Shown: in pieces, positions 1 to 10,819 of the stretch
Layout: each line of letters starts with the position of its first letter
Position numbering within the stretch: the first letter of the stretch is position 1
Assembly (NCBI RefSeq): GCF_012221945.1
Contig: NZ_CP032549.1
Location: forward strand, 3,506,648 to 3,570,647
Reading direction: 5' to 3'
Length of the DNA: 64,000 nt
Source of the DNA: Glutamicibacter mishrai
GTDB taxonomy: Bacteria > Actinomycetota > Actinomycetes > Actinomycetales > Micrococcaceae
Program-made: the position numbers and the translations under genes
The notes under the pieces: model-generated
What the model was told of the DNA's origin: nothing
The model's database searches: none
Seen by the model: the letters and a program-made list of their open reading frames with translations, nothing else

Positions 1-2
1 CC

Positions 3-560
3 GTAAATGTACAGCCCGTAGAGCAGGCATCGGAATCACCCGATGGTCGCAAATCGGGGCCAACGCCCAAGCGCAGTGCGCAGCAGGCGAACCGTCAGCG
101 ACCTCTGGTTCCTACGGATCGGAAGGCAGCCAAGGAGGCCGAGCGGCAGCAGCGTATTGAAGCTCAGAATCGCTTGCGCATTGCCAATGAAACCGGTGAC
201 GAACGCTACCTGATGCCACGCGATAAGGGTGAGCAGAAGCGCTACACCCGCAATTTCATCGATGCTCGTTGGATGTTCGGCGAGTTCATGATGTTCATCA
301 TCCTGGCCTTCCTCGTGGTCTCGCTGGTCTTCCAGAAGAACCTGCAGGTTCAGATGTTTGTCCAGCTGGCCTTGTGGGTCGTGATTGCCTTGATCATCCT
401 CGAAGCCATCTTTACTTCGATCGTGTTGAAGCGTCGCTTGGTGGCCAAGTTCGGTCATATGGAGCGTGGTGTTCGCATGTACGCGGCGATGCGTGGCATG
501 CAGTTCCGCAAGCTGCGCTTGCCAAAGCCGCAGGTTGCACGTGGAGCAAAGATCGACTAA
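3..560 (+). CDS. DUF3043 family membrane protein, C-terminal part (5' end outside window)
   Basis: The frame is open from base 3, so the true start lies upstream of the window. About 185 residues are visible. A basic, low-complexity N-terminal stretch (TPKRSAQQANRQRPLVPTDR, then an Ala/Glu/Arg-rich helix) is followed by a conserved charged segment and two hydrophobic helices (around FMMFIILAFLVVSLVF and LALWVVIALIILEAIF). The protein ends in a short basic tail. This arrangement is typical of the actinobacterial DUF3043 family, whose function is unknown. A hairpin followed by T residues directly downstream ends the transcript. Family assignment is from recalled motifs, so it is likely but unproven. 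Confidence 0.85.
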   Translation, partial: VNVQPVEQASESPDGRKSGPTPKRSAQQANRQRPLVPTDRKAAKEAERQQRIEAQNRLRIANETGDERYLMPRDKGEQKRYTRNFIDARWMFGEFMMFIILAFLVVSLVFQKNLQVQMFVQLALWVVIALIILEAIFTSIVLKRRLVAKFGHMERGVRMYAAMRGMQFRKLRLPKPQVARGAKID

Positions 561-579
561 TTTTCCATAGTTGGTTGAA

Positions 580-612
580 GGAGCAAACCCTGATGGGTTT
601 GCTCCTTTTTCT
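580..612 (+). terminator. Rho-independent terminator after the DUF3043 gene
   Basis: An 11-bp perfect stem (GGAGCAAACCC / GGGTTTGCTCC) with loop TGAT is followed by TTTTT. It lies 20 bp after the stop codon. Confidence 0.93.
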
Positions 613-805
613 TATGCCAGTGAACTATCCGGAACAAAAGTCAAAGCTTGTAGAGGCGATTACAACGTTTTTTGTGTGAACGGTTCAAGGGTTTCGGAAA
701 GACTGATTGGCGAGAGCTCTCCCCACGGCCAGCCAGTTCCACTCGGGGTTGTTGACGGTTCTACAAGGCCGGACCATGATCCGAATGGATTTTTTCGTGT
801 GGACG

Positions 806-852
806 TAAACGAAAGGTGGGGCTGGGGAACCTTGGAGTCCCCCAGCCTCACC
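806..852 (-). terminator. Terminator downstream of pyrD
   Basis: Read leftward, GGTGAGGCTGGGG pairs with CCCCAGCCCCACC (one G·U-type position) around a 12-nt loop and is followed by TTTCGTTT. It lies 35 bp beyond the pyrD stop. Confidence 0.8.
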
Positions 853-887
853 ATAAAGAGGGTACGCAGTGAGCGTGAGCCACTCGT

Positions 888-1952
888 TTAGAGCATGCGT
901 TCCAAGCCCTTATTGATGGAGCGCGCCCAGAACGGGCCTTCGTACAAGAAAGCGGTGTATCCCTGAACGAGATCTGCACCTGCGTCCAAGCGATCCTTGA
1001 CGTCTTGCGCATTCTCCACGCCGCCCACAGCGATCAGCGCCATTTCTGCGGGAACAAGAGAGCGCAACTGACGCAGTACAGCCAGGGAACGCTCTTTCAA
1101 TGGCGCGCCGGACAATCCGCCAGCACCAATTTCCTCGACCTTGGCCGAGTCGCTAGTCAACCCATCGCGGGCGATGGTGGTGTTGGTTGCGATGATCCCG
1201 TCGAGCTCAAGCTCGATGGCCAGCTGCGCAACGTCGGCGACGTCCTCATCGCTGAGATCCGGTGCGATCTTGACCAGCAAAGGAATATGGCGACCTGAAA
1301 CCTTATCCGCAAGCTGGCCGACTTCAGTCAGCAGCGGCCGCAAGGATTCAACGCTTTGCAGCAGCCGAAGACCAGGGGTATTCGGGCTGGATACATTGAC
1401 CACCAGGTAATCAGCGTGGATAGCCAGTTGGCGCGTGGAAGTCAGGTAGTCCCCCACAGCGTCCTCTAGCTCCACCACCTTGGTCTTGCCGATGTTCACG
1501 CCGATCACGGGTCGAGTCTGCGAGTAGTCGCCCTTCAACTGCTGTCGAGCATTGGCAACGCGTGCGGCGACGCGCTCGGCGCCTTCGTTGTTGAAGCCCA
1601 TGCGATTAATGACTGCACGATCTTCAACGAGACGGAAAAGGCGAGGCTGAGGGTTACCCGGCTGTGCTTGCCCGGTGACGGTGCCGATTTCAACATGGCC
1701 AAAACCAATGTCGCTGAGCGCGACAATTCCGGTAGCGCCCTTGTCGAAACCTGCTGCCAAGCCAAAGGGCGATGGGAACTCAATGCCCATGACCGTGCGC
1801 TTCAGCTTTGGAGAAGGTGCGAAAAACTTGCGGACCACTTTAGTCAGGCCCGCACGTTGCGCAACCTTGATGGCGTTAAAGGCAAAATGATGAGCCTGTT
1901 CAGGATCCATTTTGGTGAATACGTGCTTGAAGACCAATGGGTATATGCGCAT
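888..1952 (-). CDS. pyrD: Dihydroorotate dehydrogenase (quinone), class 2
   Basis: The enzyme oxidises dihydroorotate to orotate with FMN and passes electrons to the quinone pool; this is the fourth step of UMP synthesis. It is 354 aa, normal for class 2. The N-terminal amphipathic segment (MRIYPLVFKHVFTKMDPEQA) is the membrane/quinone part. The barrel follows, with FPSPFGLAAGFDKGA (FMN site), NVSSPNTPGLR carrying the class-2 catalytic Ser, NTT near TNTTIAR, and the phosphate-binding VGGVENAQD. An upstream in-frame start (2012) would abut the divergent hydrolase; the start at 1952 fits homologues and leaves a 60-bp promoter region. The other pyr genes lie at 42-51 kb, so pyrD is separate from the pyr operon. 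Confidence 0.95.
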   Translation of the reverse strand: MRIYPLVFKHVFTKMDPEQAHHFAFNAIKVAQRAGLTKVVRKFFAPSPKLKRTVMGIEFPSPFGLAAGFDKGATGIVALSDIGFGHVEIGTVTGQAQPGNPQPRLFRLVEDRAVINRMGFNNEGAERVAARVANARQQLKGDYSQTRPVIGVNIGKTKVVELEDAVGDYLTSTRQLAIHADYLVVNVSSPNTPGLRLLQSVESLRPLLTEVGQLADKVSGRHIPLLVKIAPDLSDEDVADVAQLAIELELDGIIATNTTIARDGLTSDSAKVEEIGAGGLSGAPLKERSLAVLRQLRSLVPAEMALIAVGGVENAQDVKDRLDAGADLVQGYTAFLYEGPFWARSINKGLERML

Positions 1953-2012
1953 GACTTCATTTTCCCGTGAAGGACCCAGAACAGACAACTTGAGATAGGT
2001 AGTATTCAACAT

Positions 2013-3053
2013 ATGAAGGAGCAGATCATTCTGGGAAGCGACTCGTGGCCTGACTATCTGACTACAACGCCGGCCGGTGAATGGACGCAAGATCTTCTGG
2101 GGCCGGGCTTCGAACAGCAAACTTTGGACTTCGGGATGGACGACGAAGGGCCAGCAATCGCGACCCTGGTTCGCTACCGCCCTATAGGATTCCGGAAGAG
2201 GCTGGGACGCAAGGCCGAAGGCGTGGTGCTCAGTGTCCATGGGTGGAGCGACTACTTCTATAACCGGGAACTGGCCGCTTTCTGGCACTCACGGGGTTAC
2301 CACTTCTACGCCATTGACCTGCGCCGGCATGGCAGGAGCCTTCGCGAAGAACACCAACTGCCAGGATATGTTGACGACTTGGCGACCTTCGATCAGGATC
2401 TTGACGCTGCGTTGAAGGTCCTCAGAGCGGAGCACCCCCGCCTGCCCGTAGTTGCGCAAGGCCATTCGACAGGCGGACTGATCCTCAGCCTGTGGCTCGC
2501 GCGCACGTCCCCGGAAATCAAGGCGCTAGTTCTGAACTCCCCTTGGCTGGAGTTCCAGGGAACAGCATTCTTGCGCATACCCATACATGGGCTCATGGAC
2601 GCCATTACTCGCACCAATCCGCGCCGTAAACTCATGGGTCCCGAGTTTGACCACTACTGGCAATCCTTGAGCACCCATGCCCATGGGGAATGGGACGTGC
2701 ACAGGCTCTGGCGGCCGCGATTGGCGTTTCCTAATACTGCTGGCTGGCTCAAGACCATCTTCGAAGGCCATGCCTTGGTAGCGAAAGGACTGGAACTCGA
2801 CGTGCCGATCCTCGTTATGACTTCGGACAAAACGCGTATCGGCACGAGCTACTCCCCAGAGATGCAGCACTGCGATTCGGTGCTCGACGTGCAGCAAACC
2901 CGACTCCGCGCGGGAAAGCTGGGAAGCTTCGTGACCTTGTGCGAAGTCCCCGGAGCCATGCACGATGTCTTCACCTCGGCGGAGCCGGCCAGAGCTACCG
3001 CCTACCGCGACCTGGCATTATGGTTGCGCATGATCAGCAGCGCTCGGGCGTAA
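2013..3053 (+). CDS. Alpha/beta hydrolase (serine aminopeptidase S33 / monoacylglycerol-lipase-like)
   Basis: This 346-aa cytoplasmic protein has no signal peptide. VHGWSDYFYN supplies the oxyanion region and GHSTGG holds the nucleophile Ser. The acid is probably the Asp of TSDKTR, and the His is in GAMHDVF near the C-terminus. The order nucleophile-acid-His and the length fit the Hydrolase_4 (lysophospholipase-like) group. The substrate cannot be told from sequence. It is divergent from pyrD and converges on uppS with only 3 bp between the stops. There is no strong Shine-Dalgarno sequence before the ATG at 2013, so the start is the least certain part. Confidence 0.85.
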   Translation: MKEQIILGSDSWPDYLTTTPAGEWTQDLLGPGFEQQTLDFGMDDEGPAIATLVRYRPIGFRKRLGRKAEGVVLSVHGWSDYFYNRELAAFWHSRGYHFYAIDLRRHGRSLREEHQLPGYVDDLATFDQDLDAALKVLRAEHPRLPVVAQGHSTGGLILSLWLARTSPEIKALVLNSPWLEFQGTAFLRIPIHGLMDAITRTNPRRKLMGPEFDHYWQSLSTHAHGEWDVHRLWRPRLAFPNTAGWLKTIFEGHALVAKGLELDVPILVMTSDKTRIGTSYSPEMQHCDSVLDVQQTRLRAGKLGSFVTLCEVPGAMHDVFTSAEPARATAYRDLALWLRMISSARA

Positions 3054-3056
3054 GGC

Positions 3057-3863
3057 CTAGGCCTGCGGCTTGTCCACTGCTCCACCATAACGGCGGTCGC
3101 GTTTGGCGTACTCCTCCACGGCAGTGAATAAAGTCCGCCGGTCTACGTCGGGCCAGAGCTGGTCGAGGAAGACCATCTCAGCGTAGGCCGACTGCCATAG
3201 CAAGAAATTGCTGGTGCGTTGTTCACCACTGGTGCGCAGGAATAGATCAACGTCTGGCAACTCGGGAGCATGCAGATACTTCGCAATGGTTTTCTCCCCC
3301 ACCGCGTTGGCGCGCAGCTTGCCTGCGGCGACGTCCTTGGCGATGGCACTAACTGCATCGCCGATTTCAGCACGCCCGCCGTAGTTGACGCACATTGTCA
3401 GCTGGCAGCCCTGGTTGGCTTCGGTAAGGTCCTCGGCAGCGCGCAATTCGTTGATCACGGACTTCCATAGTTTGGGTTCGCGACCGGACCAGCGAATGCG
3501 CACGCCCCATGAGTTCAAGGTATCGCGCTGGCGACGCAGAACATCACGGGAAAAGCCCATGAGGAAGCGAACCTCATCTGGGCTTCGCTTCCAATTCTCA
3601 GTGGAGAAGGCATAAACCGACACATATTTGATGCCCATCTCGACGGCTCCTGCCATGACGTCGAGCAGGGCCGCCTCACCGGCGCGGTGGCCTTCGGTGC
3701 GAGGCAAGCCGCGCTGGTTGGCCCAGCGTCCGTTGCCATCCATCACAATCGCCACGTGTTCAGGAATGAGTTCACGTGGGATGGAGGGCATTTGGGGATT
3801 CGATGGATGAGCGAATGGCGCAACGGGGCCGCGGCGGCCGGTGATCTTCGGAAGTTTCTTCAA
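3057..3863 (-). CDS. uppS: Isoprenyl transferase (cis-prenyl diphosphate synthase)
   Basis: The enzyme condenses isopentenyl diphosphate in cis to make the polyprenyl diphosphate carrier for peptidoglycan and other wall polymers. At 268 aa it shows the family signatures: [19 protein letters not shown] (catalytic Asp of DGNGRW), [15 protein letters not shown] (FSxENW), and the C-terminal [20 protein letters not shown]. Chain length (C50 or C55) cannot be read from this. Its ATG overlaps the recO stop by 4 bp, so recO and uppS are translationally coupled. Actinobacteria often carry two cis-prenyl transferases; this one has the N-terminal basic extension common next to recO. Confidence 0.95.
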   Translation of the reverse strand: MKKLPKITGRRGPVAPFAHPSNPQMPSIPRELIPEHVAIVMDGNGRWANQRGLPRTEGHRAGEAALLDVMAGAVEMGIKYVSVYAFSTENWKRSPDEVRFLMGFSRDVLRRQRDTLNSWGVRIRWSGREPKLWKSVINELRAAEDLTEANQGCQLTMCVNYGGRAEIGDAVSAIAKDVAAGKLRANAVGEKTIAKYLHAPELPDVDLFLRTSGEQRTSNFLLWQSAYAEMVFLDQLWPDVDRRTLFTAVEEYAKRDRRYGGAVDKPQA

Positions 3864-4609
3864 TTTCTCTCCACGAGACGTAGGGAATTCACTGCACGCT
3901 CAAGGTGCCACTGCAAGTAGTTTGCCACGATGTCCGCAGCCTGCTTCCGAGCCCGAGGTCCCGCCTCTGCCGCAACGGCCCAATTGCCTTCAAGCAGCGC
4001 TTGCAGGTATTCAATCGTGATCGGGTGCGGCGACAGAGAACCAGATGGCCGGCAATCCGGGCACACGACACCGCCGAGCTGGATGTGCACAGCTTGATGC
4101 GGCCCAGGCTTGCCGCAGTTGACGCAATCGGTGAACGAAGGGGCCCAACCTGCTACTGACAGGGCCCGCAAGATATAGGAATCCAAGACGGCACCGGAAT
4201 CCACGCGTTGCTTGGAGAGTAGGGCGATGGCCCCGTGGAATAGCCGGTATTGCTGCTGGGTAGAGTCGCCTTCGGCTTCGAGAAGTTTTTCAGCAATCTC
4301 TGCCATGGCATTGGCCACCGTGTAGCTCGGATAATCGGCCACCAAAAGATGGCCGTAGGAATTTCGAAGTTGCGCCTGGGACACGATATCCAAGTTCCGT
4401 CCCATCACCAGCAGGGCTTCAACTTCCATGAACGGTTCAAGGGTTGCGCCCAAGCGTGAGGAAGTGCGGCGGACTCCCTTGGCCACGGCACGAACAATGC
4501 CCTTGGGGGTCAGCAGGGTGATGATGCGATCGGCTTCGCCCAGTTTATGGGTGCGCAAAACCAGGCCACGCGTGTGGTAGCTCTTGGAGGCAAAACCCGA
4601 TCTGGACAC
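3860..4609 (-). CDS. recO: DNA repair protein RecO
   Basis: RecO anneals single-stranded DNA and helps RecR load RecA at gaps. The 249-aa protein has the N-terminal OB fold ([20 protein letters not shown]) and a helical C-terminal domain. A four-cysteine zinc site is formed by CVNCG and CPDCR. It is the first gene of a two-gene unit with uppS. The start chosen gives the usual RecO N-terminus. Confidence 0.95.
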   Translation of the reverse strand: MSRSGFASKSYHTRGLVLRTHKLGEADRIITLLTPKGIVRAVAKGVRRTSSRLGATLEPFMEVEALLVMGRNLDIVSQAQLRNSYGHLLVADYPSYTVANAMAEIAEKLLEAEGDSTQQQYRLFHGAIALLSKQRVDSGAVLDSYILRALSVAGWAPSFTDCVNCGKPGPHQAVHIQLGGVVCPDCRPSGSLSPHPITIEYLQALLEGNWAVAAEAGPRARKQAADIVANYLQWHLERAVNSLRLVERN

Positions 4610-4677
4610 GGAGAATATTCTCCCACTATTGCGTTCAAAGTGCGCAATCCGCGCGACGGCGGGTGTCGTGGTGTTTT

Positions 4678-4725
4678 AAGAAAGCAGTACGCGCTGTGGG
4701 GCAGGTCAGGCCTGCCCCACAGCGC
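4678..4725 (-). terminator. Hairpin terminator downstream of leuA
   Basis: A 15-bp perfect stem (GCGCTGTGGGGCAGG and its complement, 4691-4705/4711-4725) has a 5-nt loop. It is followed leftward by CTGCTTTCTT. It starts 28 bp past the leuA stop. The T tract is imperfect. Confidence 0.75.
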
Positions 4726-4752
4726 GCACGGCTCCGCTGCTTATTGGATTAT

Positions 4753-6660
<1,908 letters not shown>

Positions 6661-6707
6661 AATCGGCGATGTTCAAACTTATGTCGGCTCCATGTCACAT
6701 AGTGGAC

Positions 6708-6765
6708 ACCGCATTAAAAGCAGGATTCCCCGTGCGCAAGTCCGGAAAATTCGCGCACGGGGAAT
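6708..6765 (-). terminator. Terminator downstream of era
   Basis: Read leftward, a 13-bp perfect stem ATTCCCCGTGCGC / GCGCACGGGGAAT with a 15-nt loop is followed by CCTGCTTTTAA. It ends the phoH-ybeY-CNNM-era operon and separates it from the leuA promoter region. Confidence 0.85.
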
Positions 6766-6778
6766 GGCTGGAAACGGG

Positions 6779-7741
6779 CTAGAAGCCCAACCGGCCTAGC
6801 TGCTTGGGGTCGCGCTGCCAGTCTTTGGCGACCTTGACGTGCAAGTCGAGGTACACCTTGGTGCCCAACAGCTTTTCAATGCCCTTGCGGGCGTTCGAAC
6901 CGACTTCGCGCAGGCGCGAGCCGCCACGGCCAATCACGATGGCCTTCTGGCTGGAGCGCTCGACAAAGAGCGAAACGTGGATGTCGATCAGCGGGTTGTT
7001 CTCGCTGCGGCCTTCGCGTGGGACCATTTCCTCCACCACAACGGCCAGCGAGTGCGGGAGCTCGTCCCGGACGCCTTCCAGCGCGGCTTCGCGAATCAGC
7101 TCGGCGACCATCTTGGCCTCCGGCTCATCGGTCAGTTCGCCATCCGGGTACAGCGGCGGGCCCTTGGGCAGCTGCTCCACGAGGACGTTGGCGACTTCCT
7201 GGACCTGGAATTCCTTGACTGCGGAAACAGGGACGATGGCGGCGAAACCATTCTCGCCGAAGTTCTGCGTGCCCATTTCGGCGACGGCAATCAGCTGTTG
7301 GGCCAATTGTTCGCGGTCCACCAGATCGGCCTTGGTGACCAATGCGACGATCGGCTTGCGCTGCAATTGGGCAAGCTGGGTGGCAATGAACCGGTCGCCC
7401 GGGCCGATCTTTTCATTGGCCGGGATGCAGAAGCCGATAGCGTCGACCTCGGACAGGGTTTCTGCCACCAGATCATTCAGGCGCTGGCCCAGCAAAGTGC
7501 GCGGGCGGTGCAGGCCCGGGGTGTCCACCAGAATCAGCTGCGCGTCTTCGCGGTGAACGATGCCCCGAATGGTGTGGCGGGTGGTCTGCGGCTTGGCCGA
7601 GGTGATAGCCACCTTCTGGCCTACCAGAGCGTTGGTCAGCGTTGACTTGCCGGCATTGGGGCGCCCGACAAAGGAGGTGAATCCGGATCGGAAGTCTTCT
7701 GGCCAGCCACTGGCGGCCAGCAGGTTATGGTTTTCGCTCAT
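6779..7741 (-). CDS. era: Ribosome-assembly GTPase Era
   Basis: Era binds 16S rRNA near its 3' end and acts in 30S maturation. At 320 aa it has the G1 loop GRPNAGKS (residues 26-33), G2/switch TTRHTIRG, DTPG, the TKAD specificity loop, and a C-terminal KH domain with VIGRGGSRLREVG. The start at 7741 has GAGGA eight bases upstream and overlaps the preceding CNNM gene by 17 bp, indicating coupling. It is the last gene of the phoH-ybeY-CNNM-era operon, a standard actinobacterial grouping of rRNA-maturation genes. Confidence 0.96.
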   Translation of the reverse strand: MSENHNLLAASGWPEDFRSGFTSFVGRPNAGKSTLTNALVGQKVAITSAKPQTTRHTIRGIVHREDAQLILVDTPGLHRPRTLLGQRLNDLVAETLSEVDAIGFCIPANEKIGPGDRFIATQLAQLQRKPIVALVTKADLVDREQLAQQLIAVAEMGTQNFGENGFAAIVPVSAVKEFQVQEVANVLVEQLPKGPPLYPDGELTDEPEAKMVAELIREAALEGVRDELPHSLAVVVEEMVPREGRSENNPLIDIHVSLFVERSSQKAIVIGRGGSRLREVGSNARKGIEKLLGTKVYLDLHVKVAKDWQRDPKQLGRLGF

Positions 7742-9020
7742 GAGAGGAATCCTCGTCGTTCTCAATATGGTCGGATGCGTCCGTCTCCAGACGCTCTACA
7801 TGGATTTTGCCGATTCGATTTCGTCGTCCGGCCAGGGCGACCACGGTCAGCCTCAGGCCGTTGACATCGGCGGTGGACCCGAGCACCGGCACTGACTCCA
7901 GCGCCTTGGAGAGCAGTCCGCCAACGGTGTCGACGTCTTCCTCTTCAATGTGCATGTCGAAATGATCGGCGATGTCGTCGATGGCTGCGGTAGCGATCGC
8001 AAACAGCGAACCATCAGGGTTCTCGATCAGTTCGGTCCTTGATCGATCATACTCGTCGTCGATCTCGCCGACGATTTCTTCGAGCAGGTCCTCGAGGGTG
8101 ACAAGGCCCGCGGTTCCGCCGTACTCGTCGATCACCACGGCCAGGTGGATCGATTCCTGCTGAAGTTCTTGCAACAGTTCGGCCGCGGACTTGGATTCAG
8201 GCACGAAGCGCACCTTGCGCGCCAGGTCCGAGAGGGTTTCCGCCTGCTGGAGACCGTGGATCTCGCGGATGAGGTCCTTGAGGTAGATGATCCCCTGGAT
8301 ATCGTCGGTGTCCTCGCCGATCAGCGGGATGCGCGAGTATCCGGAAGCGATAAACAGGTCCATGGCGCTGTGCATGCTCTGGTCAGCAGTGAGCACCACC
8401 ATGTCGGTGCGGGGCACCATCACAGAACGGACGCTGGTTTCCTCGAGGTCGATCACCGAGGAAATCAGTTCTGCGGATTCCTCATCAAGGTCCTGACCTT
8501 CTGAAGCGCGGTCCACCAGGTCCCGCAGGCGTTCCTTGCCCAGATACCCTGCTTCGTCGACTCCGCCGGGGCTCAAGGCCTTGGCGATCGAAGCGAGCCA
8601 GTTGGTGACCGGGCCGAGCACCACGCGCAGCAAGCGGACCATCGGAGCGGTATTCTGCACAACTCTCTCGGCATTGGACCGGCCGTAGCGTCGCGGCGAA
8701 ACGCTGACCAGCACGAAGCCGAGGCCGGCCATGGCGATGGTCGAGATCAGCCCGATCAGCCATACATTGTCGATCCACTGGGCTACAAGCAATGCGATGG
8801 CTACAGCCGAGGCGGTTTCGAACCAAATTCGCCAGAACTTGATGGCCTGCGCGTGGGTTTCGGTGTCGTCAAGAATCGCCGAGAGCGATTTGCCGTTGGA
8901 TTCGGCCCGCAGGCGTTCTGCGGCGTGACGGGATAGTGCGTAGAAGGCTGAATCTGCGGCTGTCAGCACGGCGGAAAATGCCATGAAGACGAGGGCGAGA
9001 ATCAGCAAAAGTATTTCCAC
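7725..9020 (-). CDS. CNNM/CorC family membrane protein (DUF21 + CBS pair + CorC_HlyC)
   Basis: This 431-aa protein starts with a hydrophobic segment ([31 protein letters not shown]) typical of the DUF21 transmembrane domain. Further membrane helices follow, then two CBS domains (around [11 protein letters not shown] and [17 protein letters not shown]) and a C-terminal CorC_HlyC transporter-associated domain. The family is linked to Mg2+ homeostasis; the old name hemolysin is not informative. The GTG start at 9020 lies 4 bp after the ybeY stop and has GGTGGA upstream. Upstream in-frame starts would lie inside ybeY and were rejected. Confidence 0.92.
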   Translation of the reverse strand: MEILLLILALVFMAFSAVLTAADSAFYALSRHAAERLRAESNGKSLSAILDDTETHAQAIKFWRIWFETASAVAIALLVAQWIDNVWLIGLISTIAMAGLGFVLVSVSPRRYGRSNAERVVQNTAPMVRLLRVVLGPVTNWLASIAKALSPGGVDEAGYLGKERLRDLVDRASEGQDLDEESAELISSVIDLEETSVRSVMVPRTDMVVLTADQSMHSAMDLFIASGYSRIPLIGEDTDDIQGIIYLKDLIREIHGLQQAETLSDLARKVRFVPESKSAAELLQELQQESIHLAVVIDEYGGTAGLVTLEDLLEEIVGEIDDEYDRSRTELIENPDGSLFAIATAAIDDIADHFDMHIEEEDVDTVGGLLSKALESVPVLGSTADVNGLRLTVVALAGRRNRIGKIHVERLETDASDHIENDEDSSHERKP

Positions 9021-9024
9021 GGGG

Positions 9025-9498
9025 CTATTCCACCGTTTCCTTCGGCGCGGGACGTCCGGTGTAGGACTCGAGCAAACGACGTTGCAAAGTGAACATCTCT
9101 TCTTTTTCGTCGGGTTCCATGTGATCAAAACCCATCAGGTGCAGCAGTCCGTGGGTGGTCAGCAACAGGATTTCGTCGTGCGTGCTGTGTCCACCGGCCT
9201 TGGCCTGGGCTTCGGCAACGGTTGGGCAGATCACGATATCGCCGAGGATGCCGCCTTCACCCGGAGCGCCGGCGGTGCCTGGGCGCAGCTCATCCATCGG
9301 GAAGCTCATCACGTCGGTGGGGCCTTCGAGATCCATCCACTCCACGTGCAGTGCGCTCATGGCATCTTCATCGATGAAGACGACGGACACTTCGGTCCCG
9401 GGATGCAAGAACATGGCCCTGAGGACCGAGTCCGCCAGCGCCGAGACGTCTTGGAGGTCAACCTCGTATTCGGTTTCGTTATTTACTTCAATGCTCAT
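9025..9498 (-). CDS. ybeY: Endoribonuclease YbeY (rRNA maturation)
   Basis: YbeY is a single-strand-specific metallo-endoribonuclease needed for 16S 3'-end processing and ribosome quality control. At 157 aa it shows the three-His zinc motif HGLLHLMGFDH near the C-terminus and the conserved TDVMSFPMDE. The start MSIEVNN at 9498 overlaps the phoH stop by 4 bp (ATGA). Longer readings start inside phoH. Confidence 0.96.
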   Translation of the reverse strand: MSIEVNNETEYEVDLQDVSALADSVLRAMFLHPGTEVSVVFIDEDAMSALHVEWMDLEGPTDVMSFPMDELRPGTAGAPGEGGILGDIVICPTVAEAQAKAGGHSTHDEILLLTTHGLLHLMGFDHMEPDEKEEMFTLQRRLLESYTGRPAPKETVE

Positions 9499-10523
9499 TT
9501 GCTGCGCCGTCCCCGGTTGTGTTCTTTGCGTCGGGTATCGTCCCAACGGTCGTAAGCAGAGACGATGTCGGCGATCAGTCGATGGCGGACAACGTCGGTT
9601 GAATCCAGTCGGCACACCGAGATGTCGTCGATGCCCTCAAGCACCTCGCTGGCCATGCGCAGCCCTGAGGTGGCGTTGCCAGGCAGATCGACCTGGGTGA
9701 TGTCGCCGGTGACAACCATCTTCGAGCCGAAGCCGAGACGGGTCAGGAACATCTTCATCTGCTCGCTGGTGGTGTTCTGCGCTTCATCGAGAATGACGAA
9801 GGCGTCATTAAGCGTGCGACCGCGCATGTAAGCCAGTGGCGCCACTTCGATGGTTCCGGCTTCCAGCAGCTGCGGAATGGTTTCTGGGTTCACCATGTCG
9901 TGCAGCGCGTCGTACAGCGGACGCAGGTAAGGATCGATCTTCTCGGTCAAGGAGCCGGGAAGGAATCCGAGCTTCTCCCCCGCTTCGACAGCAGGCCGGG
10001 TCAGGATGATCCGGTTGACCTGTTTGTCCTGCAAGGCGGCAACGGCCATGGCCATTGCCAAGAACGTCTTGCCGGTACCTGCAGGCCCGATGCCGAAGGT
10101 AATGGTCGACTCTTCGATGGCATCCACATAGCTTTTTTGGTTGACCGTTTTCGGCCGGATGGACCGGCCGCGGCCCGAGAGGATCTTCAGGCCCAGCACA
10201 TCGGTGGGGGCATCCGGATTTCCGGCGCTGAGCATCTTGATGATCTGCTCGATTGTCTCAGCGCTCATCCGCGACCCACGCAATGCCAGGGATCGCGCCT
10301 CTTCGGTGACTCGTTGCGCTTTGCGAACCTGCTGGGGATTTCCCGCGAGTACCAGGGCTTGGCCATTAGGACGGAAATTAACTTGCGGATAGGCGCCAGA
10401 GAGGATGCGCAAAAGCTCATCATTCGGGCCCAGGGTAGCAATCATGAGTTCAGCTGTATCAAAACTAATGGTGAGCGATGCAGAATCTAAGTCTGCTTGC
10501 GTCTTATTCTGTTCAACCTGCAT
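9495..10523 (-). CDS. phoH: PhoH family ATPase/helicase
   Basis: This is a cytoplasmic P-loop NTPase of 342 aa. Walker A GPAGTGKT sits at residues 146-153, Walker B is in FVILDEAQNTT, and the conserved VTGDITQVDLP follows. An N-terminal KH-like segment (NFRPNGQALVLAGN) precedes the ATPase. PhoH proteins of this type are almost always next to ybeY and are thought to act in RNA metabolism; the biochemical role is not settled. It is the first gene of the four-gene operon ending in era. Confidence 0.93.
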   Translation of the reverse strand: MQVEQNKTQADLDSASLTISFDTAELMIATLGPNDELLRILSGAYPQVNFRPNGQALVLAGNPQQVRKAQRVTEEARSLALRGSRMSAETIEQIIKMLSAGNPDAPTDVLGLKILSGRGRSIRPKTVNQKSYVDAIEESTITFGIGPAGTGKTFLAMAMAVAALQDKQVNRIILTRPAVEAGEKLGFLPGSLTEKIDPYLRPLYDALHDMVNPETIPQLLEAGTIEVAPLAYMRGRTLNDAFVILDEAQNTTSEQMKMFLTRLGFGSKMVVTGDITQVDLPGNATSGLRMASEVLEGIDDISVCRLDSTDVVRHRLIADIVSAYDRWDDTRRKEHNRGRRSK

Positions 10524-10819
10524 GCAGTGCTTGGTGCCCCTTTTGTGAGCTTGATGGTGGTGTTACTTTGTCCTTGGTTCCATTCTATCCAGTCAACGAG
10601 TTTTCGGGTGGAAATTCAGGCCTCAGCGTAAGTTCAGAACCTGAAAGTAGTCCTAAATGAATCTATTCTCAGCAGGTCGCGAACATATAGATTTGGTTAC
10701 GGATTAGTACGTGTGGCCATTTTTGGGCAGAATGCGGCAACTCATATGGCAAGCTATGACAGCGGCTCAAAAATGATTTGCGAGCCCTATCCCCAAAAAG
10801 ATTCACGGATTGGTAAGTA

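Larger units (their letters stand above)
561..887. other. 327-bp intergenic region between convergent DUF3043 and pyrD genes
   Basis: No credible gene is seen. Besides the terminators of the two flanking genes, the stretch holds a weak hairpin followed by six T (648-673; arms TTGTA/TACAA) and a 4-bp hairpin followed by six T (about 779-796). An unannotated small RNA cannot be excluded, but I see no promoter or known RNA fold. Confidence 0.4.

Noticed and set aside
678..694. Direct repeat of a 16-base string also present near 4431 (gaacggttcaagggtt)
   Set aside because: One shared 16-mer is about what chance predicts for 64 kb. One copy is inside recO and nothing else is shared around them.
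10524..10819. Possible RNA gene in the gap between phoH and the lipoprotein gene
   Set aside because: Beyond a short TTCAG/CTGAA repeat I find no cloverleaf, no terminator and no known motif; it most likely holds the two divergent promoters.
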